Positions 1 through 7,200 of a stretch of DNA of 64,000 nucleotides are shown piece by piece; the stretch's first letter is position 1; each line of letters starts with the position of its first letter. The notes under the pieces were generated by a model that saw nothing but the letters and a program-made list of their open reading frames with translations, was not told where the DNA came from and made no database searches. The translations under genes and the position numbers were made by a program. This DNA comes from Bacteroidetes bacterium UBA1312 (GTDB lineage Bacteria; Bacteroidota; Bacteroidia; Chitinophagales; Chitinophagaceae). The stretch lies in assembly GCA_002307135.1 (NCBI GenBank), contig DBTQ01000027.1:1-64000 (forward strand), in the 5' to 3' direction.

Positions 1-656
1 TCCTTGCGTCCTTTTCCGAAGCGGTAGCTTGCAGTAGGGTTAAAACGGAATACCGTTTTACATGCATTGTCCTCAAAGGTTTGTCTGATAGCCGGACCTG
101 TATAGAGAATCGTGTGTAACCTTTCACCCCAAATCTTTGCAATAGAAAAAAATGGATTATACACATTTCCTTCTATTATCGGCTTGCCAAATTGCACAAA
201 AGGAGAACTTTCAAACTCATTAAAATAACCTACGGTAAGAGTAGTTTTAGCTTTCTTGAAAGAATGAATGGTGTAGTTAAATCCTAACCTCAATGCCATT
301 GCACTTTGTACATTGCCTCCCTCTTCGGGAACTATTATATCTTGCCCTCCTAAAGGATTAGGGTTTTGATTATTTTTATAATGTACAAATATAAACGGCA
401 CTTCAATTTCAAACCCCAAATTATCCAAAGGAGAAAAATCAAACTCTGCCATAGTGCGAATGCCATTAAAATCTTTGAAACTCGCCATGCCATATCCAAT
501 ATCAATTTCTTTGTAGCCCTTGCGAACGTTGAGTTCTGCGGGCATATCCAAATACATGGGCATATAATGTTTGAGCGGTTCTTCTTTTTTCTCTTCTTGA
601 CTGAATGCAGCAGTTGTAAAGAATATAAATGGTATTGCTACTAAAAGTTTATTCAT
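1..656 (-). CDS. HAEPLYID-like outer-membrane protein, 3' end cut by window edge
   Basis: Partial gene, N-terminal ~218 residues; its end lies outside the window. The start ATG at 656 opens a signal peptide (MNKLLVAIPFIFFTTAAFS). The mature part has a block LKHYMPMYLDMPAELNVRKG followed by KEIDIGYGM, then EVPF and GNVYNPFF, IAKIWGERLHTILYTGPA. From memory these correspond to the HAEPLYID family of Bacteroidota outer-membrane proteins, where HAEPLYID sits at the position of HYMPMYLD here. The alternating beta-strand pattern fits a barrel. Substrate unknown; such proteins often sit near metal or redox genes. It lies 10 bp downstream of the TMEM175 gene on the same strand and is probably cotranscribed with it. 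Confidence 0.7.
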   Translation of the reverse strand, partial: MNKLLVAIPFIFFTTAAFSQEEKKEEPLKHYMPMYLDMPAELNVRKGYKEIDIGYGMASFKDFNGIRTMAEFDFSPLDNLGFEIEVPFIFVHYKNNQNPNPLGGQDIIVPEEGGNVQSAMALRLGFNYTIHSFKKAKTTLTVGYFNEFESSPFVQFGKPIIEGNVYNPFFSIAKIWGERLHTILYTGPAIRQTFEDNACKTVFRFNPTASYRFGKGRK

Positions 657-666
657 TTTCTTTGTT

Positions 667-1287
667 TTAATTTTCATAATCTTCATCAGTATCTTTTGTT
701 ACAATAGCCCAAAAAATCCACATAAAAAAAGTAAGCGCTAATGCAATAAATGGTGAATAAAAAGCAATAATGGCGGCAATGGTATAAATTACAAGTCCAA
801 GAATTTGCCCTTTCATCATATTTTTAAACCAAGGCAAATTTTTATCCGGATTGATGATCGTTCTTTTACTTCTAATTATTCCAATATTAAGTAGCAACAT
901 ACTCAACACAATACAACCAGTAAACCCCGCATAAAATGCTACCGCTGTATTTATTGCATTTGTACCAATAAATGCACCAACTGTTTTGGTGGGGAATGGA
1001 AATAATACCACAAACAATAGTACCAGACCATTCAATAATATAATCCAATGATTTGCTTTCCAAATCCTATTTAATATTTTATGATGCCCCATCCATATCA
1101 ATAGCACAGTGGCAAATGAGTTGAAATAAGTAAAATATTCAGGCCATCTTTCAATTATTTTTTGCCACAAATTTATATTCGTTGCACCTTCATATTCTTT
1201 AATGCCTATTTCGATTGCCAATAGCGTAATGGCCACTCCAAAAATGCCATCACTAAATGCTTCTAATCTTGCTGTTTGCTTTTCCAT
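667..1287 (-). CDS. TMEM175-family (DUF1211) integral membrane protein, putative potassium channel
   Basis: 206 residues. The N-terminus RLEAFSDGIFGVAITLLAIE carries the family signature RxxxFSD in the first transmembrane helix, the pore-lining motif of bacterial TMEM175 channels. About six hydrophobic helices follow, which is the usual single-repeat bacterial length. Bacterial members form tetrameric K+-selective leak channels; that role is inferred from the family. One base separates it from the upstream oxidoreductase, so the two form an operon that may extend into the outer-membrane gene at the window edge. Confidence 0.88.
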   Translation of the reverse strand: MEKQTARLEAFSDGIFGVAITLLAIEIGIKEYEGATNINLWQKIIERWPEYFTYFNSFATVLLIWMGHHKILNRIWKANHWIILLNGLVLLFVVLFPFPTKTVGAFIGTNAINTAVAFYAGFTGCIVLSMLLLNIGIIRSKRTIINPDKNLPWFKNMMKGQILGLVIYTIAAIIAFYSPFIALALTFFMWIFWAIVTKDTDEDYEN

Positions 1288-1288
1288 A

Positions 1289-1921
1289 TTAATTATTTGA
1301 CAAAGACGTATATTTAAAAATATTTGTCGGATTTTCTGCTTGTTTCACCATGTAGTCTGCTACATCAGCACGATTAATTGAGCCAATGTTCATTCCTTTA
1401 AAAAGTTGTGTTTCTACTCTATATCTTTCTGTAAAAGAATTATCTTTCAAAAGTCCGGGTCTTACTATTTCCCATTTCAGTTTTGAATTTGCAATAATTT
1501 CTTCCATTTTAGTTTTGTCGGCATAAACATCTTTCAAGAGAAATTTAAAAAACAGTTTCATAAAAAAACTATTAAATGCACCACTTTCTCCTGCCCCAAA
1601 ACCAGTTAAAATAATAAATGGGAATTGAGTATTTGTTTCTTGTTGAACTTCTACTAGCAGTCTTGCAAAATCGGAATATAGAGTAGTTGGCTTCATACTT
1701 TTCCCAGTGCCTAATGCCACAATTACCGCATTAGCATTTTCAATTGATTTTTTCAAATCGGTTTTGTTTGTCGCACTACCAATAAGGGTGATCAAGTTTG
1801 GATTTTCGGGGAAATTAATTTCGGAACGAGAGAGGGTTGTAACTTTATGATTGCGTTGCAATGCTCTTTTTACGGTTTCTAGCCCAACACCTGCCGATGC
1901 TCCAATAATTGTCAAGTTCAT
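1289..1921 (-). CDS. NAD(P)-binding oxidoreductase, atypical short-chain dehydrogenase type
   Basis: 210 residues with a Rossmann N-terminus: NLTIIGASAGVGLETVKRAL shows the glycine-rich nucleotide loop (GASAGVG), and TLSRSE follows the second strand. VIVALGTG and FIILTGFGAGESG are typical of NAD(P)H-binding (NmrA/YwnB-like) proteins. It is shorter than classical SDRs and lacks an obvious YxxxK pair, so catalysis is uncertain and a flavin-reductase or sensor-like role is possible. It is the first gene of the operon with TMEM175. Two inverted-repeat operators resembling those of the HxlR gene at 3841 lie directly upstream, so redox or electrophile-responsive control is likely. Confidence 0.8.
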   Translation of the reverse strand: MNLTIIGASAGVGLETVKRALQRNHKVTTLSRSEINFPENPNLITLIGSATNKTDLKKSIENANAVIVALGTGKSMKPTTLYSDFARLLVEVQQETNTQFPFIILTGFGAGESGAFNSFFMKLFFKFLLKDVYADKTKMEEIIANSKLKWEIVRPGLLKDNSFTERYRVETQLFKGMNIGSINRADVADYMVKQAENPTNIFKYTSLSNN

Positions 1922-1960
1922 ATATTTCGTGTTTATTTCTTTTTACAAAGTTAGAAAAGC

Positions 1961-2013
1961 AGTATCCAAAATATACTATTTTAGGAAAAATTCAAGTATC
2001 TTTTGGTATACTA
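1961..2013. promoter_or_regulatory. Two putative HxlR operators upstream of the oxidoreductase
   Basis: Two imperfect inverted repeats: AGTAT-N7-ATACT at 1961-1977 and AGTAT-N8-ATACT at 1995-2012. The first, read on the other strand (TATTTTGGATACT), closely matches TATTTTAGGATACT at 3810-3823 in front of the HxlR gene. They lie within 100 bp of the oxidoreductase start and are proposed to bind that HxlR protein. Similarity was judged by eye. Confidence 0.5.
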
Positions 2014-2019
2014 AATAAA

Positions 2020-2051
2020 AAATAAGGCAACACAAACGGTTGCCTTATTTA
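2020..2051 (-). terminator. Hairpin terminator of the sigma-factor operon
   Basis: AAATAAGGCAAC pairs with GTTGCCTTATTT around a short loop; the A- and T-rich flanks let it work in both directions. It lies 29 bp after the 47-residue gene. Confidence 0.75.
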
Positions 2052-2079
2052 CTCTCTTTTTAATCCAATTTTACTAATA

Positions 2080-2223
2080 TTAATTCACAGCCTTTGTTGT
2101 GTTGCATTCCTTAGGTAAATGGCATTTTTCAAAATATTTTGGTTTGCCGACAACGGTCAATAATACACTGAAGGTAATAATAGCACTTACTAATCCGATT
2201 AAGAATCTTGGTTTTCTGTTCAT
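2080..2223 (-). CDS. Small single-pass membrane protein, 47 residues
   Basis: ATG at 2223, TAA at 2080-2082. It begins MNRKPRFLIGLVSAIITFSV with one hydrophobic helix, then a short soluble tail with two cysteines (KCHLPKEC). No family recognised. It is the last gene of the operon sigma factor / 98 aa / 94 aa / 47 aa, 16 bp after the preceding gene and before a terminator. The basic N-terminus MNRKPRF resembles MKNRKPI of the 98-residue protein, so the small proteins may be related. The two cysteines could bind metal or form a disulfide outside the membrane; this is a guess. Confidence 0.6.
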   Translation of the reverse strand: MNRKPRFLIGLVSAIITFSVLLTVVGKPKYFEKCHLPKECNTTKAVN

Positions 2224-2239
2224 TTTTTATTTTTTTTGA

Positions 2240-2524
2240 TTAACAATTTTGATTACGGCAATTACCTCCAAAGCGGTTTTGCACTTTTTCTTTAAACGAA
2301 GTGAATTCTTCATCATTCATTCCTCTTATTTTTTCTGCAAATGCAACTGGAGGCATACCTCCATTTAGAAACGAAAATCGTCTCGCCATCATCATCCGCC
2401 CCATGCCAAATGGAGTAAAAATAAATTTCAACAATAGTACTGCAAATAATAACGGTCCGGTGAAGAATACAAATGCTCCTAACAATGCACCTCCAATAAT
2501 TGGTTTGACAATTGATTTTTTCAT
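2240..2524 (-). CDS. Small membrane protein of the ECF sigma operon, 94 residues
   Basis: Unrecognised protein with a hydrophobic N-terminal segment (about residues 7-35: PIIGGALLGAFVFFTGPLLF and on), then a Met/Arg-rich stretch GMGRMMMARRFSF, an acidic helical part ending in FTSFKEKVQNRF, and Cys-rich end GGNCRNQNC. Same strand and operon as the sigma factor. Cytoplasmic sigma regulation, envelope-stress function or metal sensing are all possible; none is shown. A Met/Arg-rich linker plus a helical tail also occurs in the 98-residue neighbour (MTDEERLKLTEELKKRC versus MNDEEFTSFKEKVQNRF), which suggests the two are diverged copies. Confidence 0.7.
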   Translation of the reverse strand: MKKSIVKPIIGGALLGAFVFFTGPLLFAVLLLKFIFTPFGMGRMMMARRFSFLNGGMPPVAFAEKIRGMNDEEFTSFKEKVQNRFGGNCRNQNC

Positions 2525-2690
2525 TTTTTTTAAATTTTATACTGTATGTTTTAAAAATGCGAATTGATTTTTCATTTTTTTAATCTTATTCGCTAATTAC
2601 ATAAGTGAAGACGGATGAACGTAATTTTTACTTTACCCAAACAAAAAATATTCTCAGTTTTTTCTAAAGTTTATTTAAGCACTTTGCTAA

Positions 2691-2987
2691 TTATTTCATG
2701 CATCGCTTTTTCAATTCTTCGGTCAATTTCAATCTTTCTTCATCGGTCATCTTCATCATTTTTTCATTCTGTCTAGTAGTGGAAAATGGAGGTTTTCTCT
2801 TTCCAATTCTAAAACTTCCAAACAAAATTCTACTTAAAGTAAATAAACCTATTGCCTGCCAATATGTAATTGCTTTTATCCCAAATAGGTCAGGAATTAG
2901 TATATTCCAAAGGGTCATTGTAAAAAATCCAATGGCAAAAAATAGTGCTATGGGTATTAACATCAATATCGGCTTTCTGTTTTTCAT
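2691..2987 (-). CDS. Small two-helix membrane protein next to ECF sigma factor, 98 residues
   Basis: Two predicted membrane helices (about residues 8-30 and 40-58), then a basic linker (FRIGKRKPPF) and a C-terminal amphipathic helix MTDEERLKLTEELKKRCMK. The tail resembles the regulatory helices of small periplasmic stress proteins, but no family is recognised. It starts 6 bp after the sigma gene stop and is therefore translated with it. Its position is where an anti-sigma factor often sits, although it lacks a recognisable anti-sigma domain. Confidence 0.7.
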   Translation of the reverse strand: MKNRKPILMLIPIALFFAIGFFTMTLWNILIPDLFGIKAITYWQAIGLFTLSRILFGSFRIGKRKPPFSTTRQNEKMMKMTDEERLKLTEELKKRCMK

Positions 2988-2993
2988 TTCTAA

Positions 2994-3572
2994 TTATAGA
3001 TTTAATTCATTGTAAAGTGGAAGCAATTTTTTTCTTAAATGCTTTATGGCATATCCTTTTCGGCTTATAATTGTTTTTAATTTTTCACCTTGAGCATCAG
3101 CTATTTCTTGCAAGGTTTTATCTTCTAATTCATTAAGCACAAACACTCGCTTTTGGTTTTCGGGCAGTTCTTCTAATGCGTTTAATAACGTTTCCCAAAA
3201 TAATTCTTTGAAAATAACTAGTTCAGGATTTTGACTGTCGTCTAATAATAAAATATCTTTTATGGAAAATTCGCCTTCCTCGTTCTCGTAAGTATAATCT
3301 TCAAGGTTATCTGTTTTCTTCTTACGGTAAAAGTCTGTGATTTTATTTCTTGAAACGGCATACAACCAAGCACTAGCATTATCAAGCGCATCTATATTTG
3401 TTAATTTACTAAATTGAAACCAAACCTCCTGAAAAATATCTTCAGCGTCTTGGGCTAATTGCACTTTCTTTTTTATGAAAGTTAATAGCTGTTTCCCCAA
3501 ATTATTAAAGGTTTGGGAAACAGTATTTATTTTCTGATGCTCTTTCATTGTTAATTTTACAACTGCATTCAT
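2994..3572 (-). CDS. ECF-type RNA polymerase sigma factor
   Basis: 192 residues. Region 2 is visible at AEDIFQEVWFQFSKL (~44-58) through WLYAVSRNKITDFYRKKK (~69-86), the -10 recognition helix. Region 4 spans LNALEELPENQKRVFVLNEL to LQEIADAQGEKLKTIISRKG with the -35 helix-turn-helix. Length is normal for the family. A second in-frame ATG eight codons in (MKEHQ) is an alternative start. It heads an operon of three small membrane proteins, none a standard zinc-type anti-sigma, so its signal is unknown. Promoter of its own not identified. Confidence 0.92.
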   Translation of the reverse strand: MNAVVKLTMKEHQKINTVSQTFNNLGKQLLTFIKKKVQLAQDAEDIFQEVWFQFSKLTNIDALDNASAWLYAVSRNKITDFYRKKKTDNLEDYTYENEEGEFSIKDILLLDDSQNPELVIFKELFWETLLNALEELPENQKRVFVLNELEDKTLQEIADAQGEKLKTIISRKGYAIKHLRKKLLPLYNELNL

Positions 3573-3770
3573 TTTTTGTATGACGAATGAGCCTGAGTAT
3601 TACTTTAAATTTATGGAACAAATAGATGAATTAATTTAGGTTGGGCTTTTAATTTTCTTAACTAAAAGGTACTACTTACTTTTTAAAATTCTAGTGTTAG
3701 CGGGTATTAAAAAATGTTTCCTTCTCTGTATTTTCAGAGATTCGCACTTTCGGTTACAAAACTACAATAT

Positions 3771-3834
3771 CGGTATATACAATATACTACTTTTGTAAAA
3801 ACACAACTATATTTTAGGATACTACTTTAAAAAG
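3771..3834 (+). promoter_or_regulatory. HxlR gene promoter with overlapping operators
   Basis: A Bacteroidota -7 box TACTTTTG lies at 3787-3794. It overlaps GGTATATACAATATACTA (3772-3789) and is followed by TATATTTTAGGATACTA (3808-3824). Both resemble the repeats at 1961-2013. TACTACTTTTGTA also resembles the YodB-type box known for HxlR/DUF24 regulators. The placement suggests autorepression. Confidence 0.55.
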
Positions 3835-3840
3835 AATCGA

Positions 3841-4173
3841 ATGAAAAATAAAGAAAAGCATTTTAATAACAGAGATGTTCAGGATGTAATTGAAATCATA
3901 GGTGGTCGATGGCGTGGGGCTATATTAGCAAGTCTTTGCGATAAAGAAAAGAGATTTAATGAATTAAAAAGAGATTTAGGGAGTATCACTCCTCGTACTT
4001 TGATTAAAGAATTAAAGTATTTAGAAATGAATCAATTGATTAGTCGTAAAGTTGAAGATACAAAAGCACTTTCTGTTATTTATAGCCTTACTAAGCATGG
4101 GAAGTCTTTAGAACCATTAATTGGTACTATTGTCTCGTGGGGACAATTGCATAGAAAAGTTATTTTGGGTTGA
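3841..4173 (+). CDS. HxlR/DUF24-family transcriptional regulator
   Basis: 110 residues, normal for the family. The winged helix is seen in DVIEIIGGRWRGAILASLCD, FNELKRDLGSITPRTLIKEL (recognition helix) and RKVEDTKALSVIYSLTKHG (wing). The redox cysteine found near the N-terminus of YodB-like members is absent here; the only cysteine is Cys33, so sensing may differ. Divergent from the sigma operon, and its operators recur upstream of the oxidoreductase-TMEM175 operon 1.8 kb away, which is the likely target. Confidence 0.9.
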   Translation: MKNKEKHFNNRDVQDVIEIIGGRWRGAILASLCDKEKRFNELKRDLGSITPRTLIKELKYLEMNQLISRKVEDTKALSVIYSLTKHGKSLEPLIGTIVSWGQLHRKVILG

Positions 4174-4268
4174 TTGCTTAATTTTTGTAGGTATAGCGCT
4201 ACGAATGCTGATAAAGAGATGCCAATGTGTGATGATGAGTGAATCAGTAACTATAGAGGATGTACAAA

Positions 4269-4392
4269 TTAGAAGATAATTAAATTTCCAAAGTCCTTAT
4301 TATAGAAATCTACAGCTTCGTGATATTGTTTGGAAACTAATATACAAAATGGTTTATCAAATGTAAATCAACCATAAAATAGTTCGACATTT
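4269..4392 (-). pseudogene. C-terminal fragment of an unidentified gene
   Basis: On the minus strand an open tail reads TFDKPFCILVSKQYHEAVDF and ends NKDFGNLIIF before TAA at 4269-4271. The preceding STKNVELFYG is in the same frame but separated by an in-frame TGA, and no start is found. It looks like the remains of a real gene. The rest of 4174-4410 holds nothing else recognised. Confidence 0.4.
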
Positions 4393-4412
4393 TTCGTGCT
4401 TGCACTACACTA

Positions 4413-4455
4413 AAAACGGCGTAACGTATTGAATATCAATATTTTACGCCGTTTT
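4413..4455. terminator. Strong hairpin, probable bidirectional terminator
   Basis: AAAACGGCGTAA at 4413-4424 pairs perfectly with TTACGCCGTTTT at 4444-4455 across a 19-base loop; A/T runs flank both sides. Confidence 0.65.
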
Positions 4456-4564
4456 CTATTTTGTTTGGGGGTTGGTTTTGGGGTTAAAATAATTCAATTG
4501 CTCACCTATAGGCTTGAAAATATCATTACGCTCAAAGTATTGTTATTGGTAACTGACCAACAAA

Positions 4565-4588
4565 AAAGCCATCCAATCGGACGGCTTT
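4565..4588 (-). terminator. Hairpin terminator after the 91-residue gene
   Basis: AAAGCCATCC-AATC-GGACGGCTTT, one G-T mismatch, 20 bp beyond the end of the 91-residue gene; ends in T-rich DNA on the minus strand. Confidence 0.65.
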
Positions 4589-4608
4589 GTAAACTTTCGG
4601 CTTTAGCT

Positions 4609-4884
4609 TTATAAAATTTGTTGCTCCCATTCTATGACCTTTTCATATCCTTCTGTCTGCTTGCGATAGTCTATTGCTTGAAACCCTAAAATACTTTTTT
4701 CTCTGCTTGCCCTTCTGATGGCATCGCAAATTTCAGCGTTGAGCATTTCTATAATCCCGAATGAAGACCAGCCCTCTAATATGGGCTTTTCATTGCTGAT
4801 ACTTACCTGTATAGCGTGTTCTTGTCCTTTGTAGTCTAGTAAGCGGATAACCAATACTGGTTCCTTTGTTTTTTCGTACTTCAT
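4609..4884 (-). CDS. Hypothetical protein, 91 residues
   Basis: Not recognised. Soluble, mixed alpha/beta, begins MKYEKTKEPVLVIRLLDYKG and ends with an acidic helix (EKVIEWEQQIL). The pattern of alternating hydrophobic residues in VLVIRLLD and HAIQVSIS suggests a beta-rich N-terminal half. Third gene of a tight three-gene operon (48, 78, 91 residues) and followed by a terminator. The 16-bp gap to the upstream stop contains the ribosome entry region. No secretion signal. The surrounding DNA is decayed, so the operon may be part of a transferred accessory segment. Confidence 0.6.
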   Translation of the reverse strand: MKYEKTKEPVLVIRLLDYKGQEHAIQVSISNEKPILEGWSSFGIIEMLNAEICDAIRRASREKSILGFQAIDYRKQTEGYEKVIEWEQQIL

Positions 4885-4900
4885 TTAGCCAATCAGAGAT

Positions 4901-5137
4901 TCATATCCTTTCCATATAAGCAGAAAATCCGAAAAAACGTTGTACTAATTGTTCAAAATATTCAATTTCAGAGAAGTCTTCTAAATACTGCCATCTCGGA
5001 AAAAGGTATCTCCTCTTACTATAATATAGTTTATAGTTGATTTTTTGTTCTTCGACTTCATGCAATTCAAGCTTGAGGTAAAAGCATAAATTATTGATAT
5101 TATTTACTTTATAGAATCGAATCTTACTTGTTTTCAT
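4901..5137 (-). CDS. Hypothetical protein, 78 residues, aromatic-rich
   Basis: Not recognised. Basic and rich in Tyr, Phe and Trp (YKLYYSKRRYLFPRWQYLED), no membrane helix or signal. Its ATG at 5137 overlaps the TGA of the upstream 48-residue gene in an ATGA arrangement, the usual sign of translational coupling. The composition would suit a small binding or adaptor protein, but nothing shows a function. Confidence 0.6.
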   Translation of the reverse strand: MKTSKIRFYKVNNINNLCFYLKLELHEVEEQKINYKLYYSKRRYLFPRWQYLEDFSEIEYFEQLVQRFFGFSAYMERI

Positions 5138-5280
5138 AGCGCATCTATGTTAGTATTTTGTCGAATTTCTTTTCCCTCTTTTACAACCAAAACTTTAATG
5201 ATTATTACAAGGGCATAAATATTTTTCAAACCCATAATAACCCCGGCAGAATAGAACAATATTTCATTTAGCGGTTTCAT
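5134..5280 (-). CDS. Small hydrophobic protein, 48 residues
   Basis: ATG at 5280, TGA at 5134-5136, overlapping the next gene by 4 bp. MKPLNEILFYSAGVIMG and IYALVIIIKVLVV form one or two short membrane-spanning stretches; the tail KEGKEIRQNTNIDAL is polar. The coupling to two small soluble proteins (78 and 91 residues) supports it being a real gene. The set has the size range of small accessory or toxin-antitoxin-like operons, but no such family is recognised. Confidence 0.5.
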   Translation of the reverse strand: MKPLNEILFYSAGVIMGLKNIYALVIIIKVLVVKEGKEIRQNTNIDAL

Positions 5281-5381
5281 ACTATTGTTGCATTTATTTT
5301 AATTATATCATTTAACCAATCCTGTGTTACATGCCATTGCAAGCATTCTAATAAAGAAGATCAGTACTTCAAAAAATCAAA

Positions 5382-5417
5382 AGAAAGCTGCCTCAAAAAT
5401 GAGACAGCCTCTTTTCT
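5382..5417 (-). terminator. Hairpin terminator downstream of decayed T9SS genes
   Basis: AGAAAGCTGCCTCA pairs with TGAGACAGCCTCTTTTCT, allowing G-T pairs on the minus-strand RNA. Its core (GTCTCA...TGAGGCA) is shared with the palindrome at 6550-6586. It lies 47 bp past the last T9SS tail relic. Confidence 0.6.
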
Positions 5418-5463
5418 ATTTGACCCTATCAAAACAAACTATCTTTTACAGTTTTACTACTAT

Positions 5464-5750
5464 TTAATTGTGTATTACGGCGATCTTTTCCACCACCCGT
5501 ATTACATAACTAGCTGTAGATAGCTGACTGATGTCCAGCGACTCTATCCTTATTCACTGTACCGATCCCCTTTACCATTTGCCCATGTAAGTTGGTAATA
5601 CGTATTGGTGTATTACCCCCCATTCATACCGGATATTGTTACCGTATTGGTCATTGGGTTAGGATATACGTTGATATTGTTTGTCGCTACCGACACTCCT
5701 GATATACCTGTTGTTGACGATCCTGTTTTAGTGCCTGTTTTGGTATAAAA
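5464..5750 (-). pseudogene. Frameshifted relic of a T9SS sorting-domain tail
   Basis: The minus strand reads INVYPNPMTNTVTISGMNGG, then after a +1 slip in a run of six G (5617-5622 region) NTPIRITNLHGQMVKGIGTV, then after another slip ESLDISQLSTASYVIRVVEK to TAA at 5464. It aligns residue by residue with the intact tail of the next ORF (VYPNPATTQITITGMSG, NTQIRILNLHGQV, LDISQLPTANYVIQVVENG). It is therefore a decayed tandem copy of a T9SS type A C-terminal domain with at least two frameshifts and no upstream body. Confidence 0.8.
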
Positions 5751-5753
5751 AGC

Positions 5754-6470
5754 CTACATTTTGACCAGTTTCTCATTGAGCGTTATAGTACCATTCTCCA
5801 CTACTTGTATCACATAGTTAGCAGTTGGTAGTTGACTAATGTCTAACGTCTCTGCTTTATTGAGCGTACTTATTGTTTGCGCTACTTGCCCATGTAGGTT
5901 CAGGATGCGTATTTGCGTATTGACACCACTCATTCCTGTTATGGTTATTTGAGTAGTTGCAGGATTGGGGTAAACGCTAACGCTGGTTACACCGCCACAG
6001 TCTGCCGATGCTGTTACAATGGCCGATACGGTATAGGTACCATCCAGATCTTCCATGATTAGGCGATAGTAGTTATTGCCCGATGTAGGGTGTTGGTGCA
6101 AGTAGCTGTATTCGCTGTTGTTGCCTTTAGGACTCAACGTAGCGATGGTACTAAAGTGGCTGCCATCTGTACTGTTTTCCAAACGATAATGTTTAATATT
6201 AGTTTCTACTCCGGTACTGAAGCTTACAAGTATATCGCATTGTTTGGCACTAGCCGTAAAGCTGATCAGATGTACAGGAAGTGGATTTATAATATCTGAA
6301 GATTTGGTAAAGTAGCTTTGATTGGCTGTGGCTGTTGTGGCTAATCCACTGCTGTAGGTGCGGCTGCGCATACTGCTGCCCGCTACGGAACCCGTGGTGC
6401 TCAATATGCCGGTAGCACCTGCTCCTAAAGTATTGCTCTGCCATGCTGAGGTACTAGAGGGGAAACTCAT
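5754..6470 (-). pseudogene. C-terminal part of a T9SS-secreted surface protein
   Basis: Open for 238 codons but with no signal peptide. The protein begins inside a domain: the same frame can be read upstream (HTLHYEYQWGSTTPNATGD) until a stop near 6590, so the ATG at 6470 is probably internal. PLPVHLISFTASAKQCDI and HYRLENSTDGSHFSTIATL form the fibronectin-like module that usually precedes the sorting tail, and VYPNPATTQITITGMSG to LNEKLVKM is a complete T9SS type A tail. The body of the adhesin has been lost. It could still be expressed but could not be exported through Sec as it stands. Confidence 0.7.
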
Positions 6471-6724
6471 GTCACCGGTGGCATTGGGTGTAGTGCTACC
6501 CCATTGGTACTCATAGTGAAGCGTGTGAGGGGAGTATCGTATATGTAAGACAAGGGTTGCCTCAAAAATTTTGAGACAACCCTTGTATATTCAACATCTT
6601 GCGCTACAGATGGGTACGAAATTGTGGGTGCTTGAGCATTAACACCATTGACTATTCCTATCATTAACAGAAACAAATATGTCAACTGAATGATTAGTGT
6701 TGGGAAGGAGTAATTCTTTTTCAT
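6467..6724 (-). pseudogene. N-terminal fragment of a T9SS-secreted protein, fused to terminator DNA
   Basis: MKKNYSFPTLIIQLTYLFLL and IVNGVNAQA form a clear signal peptide; the mature start APTISYPSVAQ resembles AIISYPISAQ at the same place in the 1732-residue protein at 52716. After about 45 codons the frame runs into a terminator-like palindrome (6550-6586) and then non-native sequence, ending in a TGA that overlaps the next ORF. It looks like a deletion that joined the start of one surface gene to the end of another. Confidence 0.65.
6550..6586. terminator. Terminator-type palindrome inside a broken coding region
   Basis: ACAAGGGTTGCCTCAAAA with TTTTGAGACAACCCTTGT forms a near-perfect 37-bp hairpin. 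The adjoining minus-strand sequence AGATGTTGAATATA resembles AGATGTTCAATATATA next to the terminator of the 1732-residue T9SS gene (52700-52710), indicating it is a displaced gene-end terminator. Confidence 0.6.
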
Positions 6725-6949
6725 ATTTTAATGTTTTAATTTTCTATTGAATCATTTTCTTTTACACGACTTACCTCTTTTTGCTTAGTAATCATTCAAT
6801 ATGTAGGCTGTACTTGGATAAATACTTTATTGGCTGGGAACAAAATTGGGATTACAGATTTGAGCTATTATGATGATGATCAGCTTATAAATTCATATAG
6901 CTTTTTACTGATCGTACCATCTATTTACCTCTATAAATAACATGCACCA

Positions 6950-7150
6950 TTATATTGAAGGCTCGGTGGCCCTGCTTTTAAATGATGCATTTACACACAA
7001 TACCTCTTTTATTGCATCGTCAAAATCTTGCTGATATTCCTTACGTACAGAACAAAGCACATGCTCTATAACGAATAGTTTATCTGTAAGAGAGAGGCTA
7101 AGAAATTTATTGAACATATTTTGTCGATCTTTTTCCATATCCTTACGCAT
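6950..7150 (-). CDS. Small helical protein, paralogue of the 57931 gene
   Basis: 66 residues. Its core FNKFLSLSLTDKLFVIEHVL and CSVRKEYQQDFDDAIKEVL aligns with LNKLFSLSLTDRLYVVERVL and SSVREEYQQELDKAVNDIL of the protein at 57931-58125; no gap is needed. Both are predicted all-helical, charged and cytoplasmic, without motifs I recognise. Both sit immediately upstream of a T9SS surface-protein gene on the same strand. Start: several in-frame ATGs (residues 1, 5 and 12); MFNKF would align best with the paralogue. Here the T9SS gene below is broken, so this copy may be an orphan. Confidence 0.7.
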   Translation of the reverse strand: MRKDMEKDRQNMFNKFLSLSLTDKLFVIEHVLCSVRKEYQQDFDDAIKEVLCVNASFKSRATEPSI

Positions 7151-7200
7151 TTAATTTAAAACAATATTTATTTTTCATTTACAAAAACTGATAGAATTAG

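Noticed and set aside
366..644. 92-codon plus-strand ORF at the left edge
   Set aside because: Antisense to the outer-membrane gene, whose minus-strand frame has signal peptide and family motifs.
5382..6586. Hairpins with GTCTCA...TGAGGCA as insertion-sequence ends
   Set aside because: They resemble such ends, but no transposase or target duplication is visible, and their position after gene tails fits terminators better.
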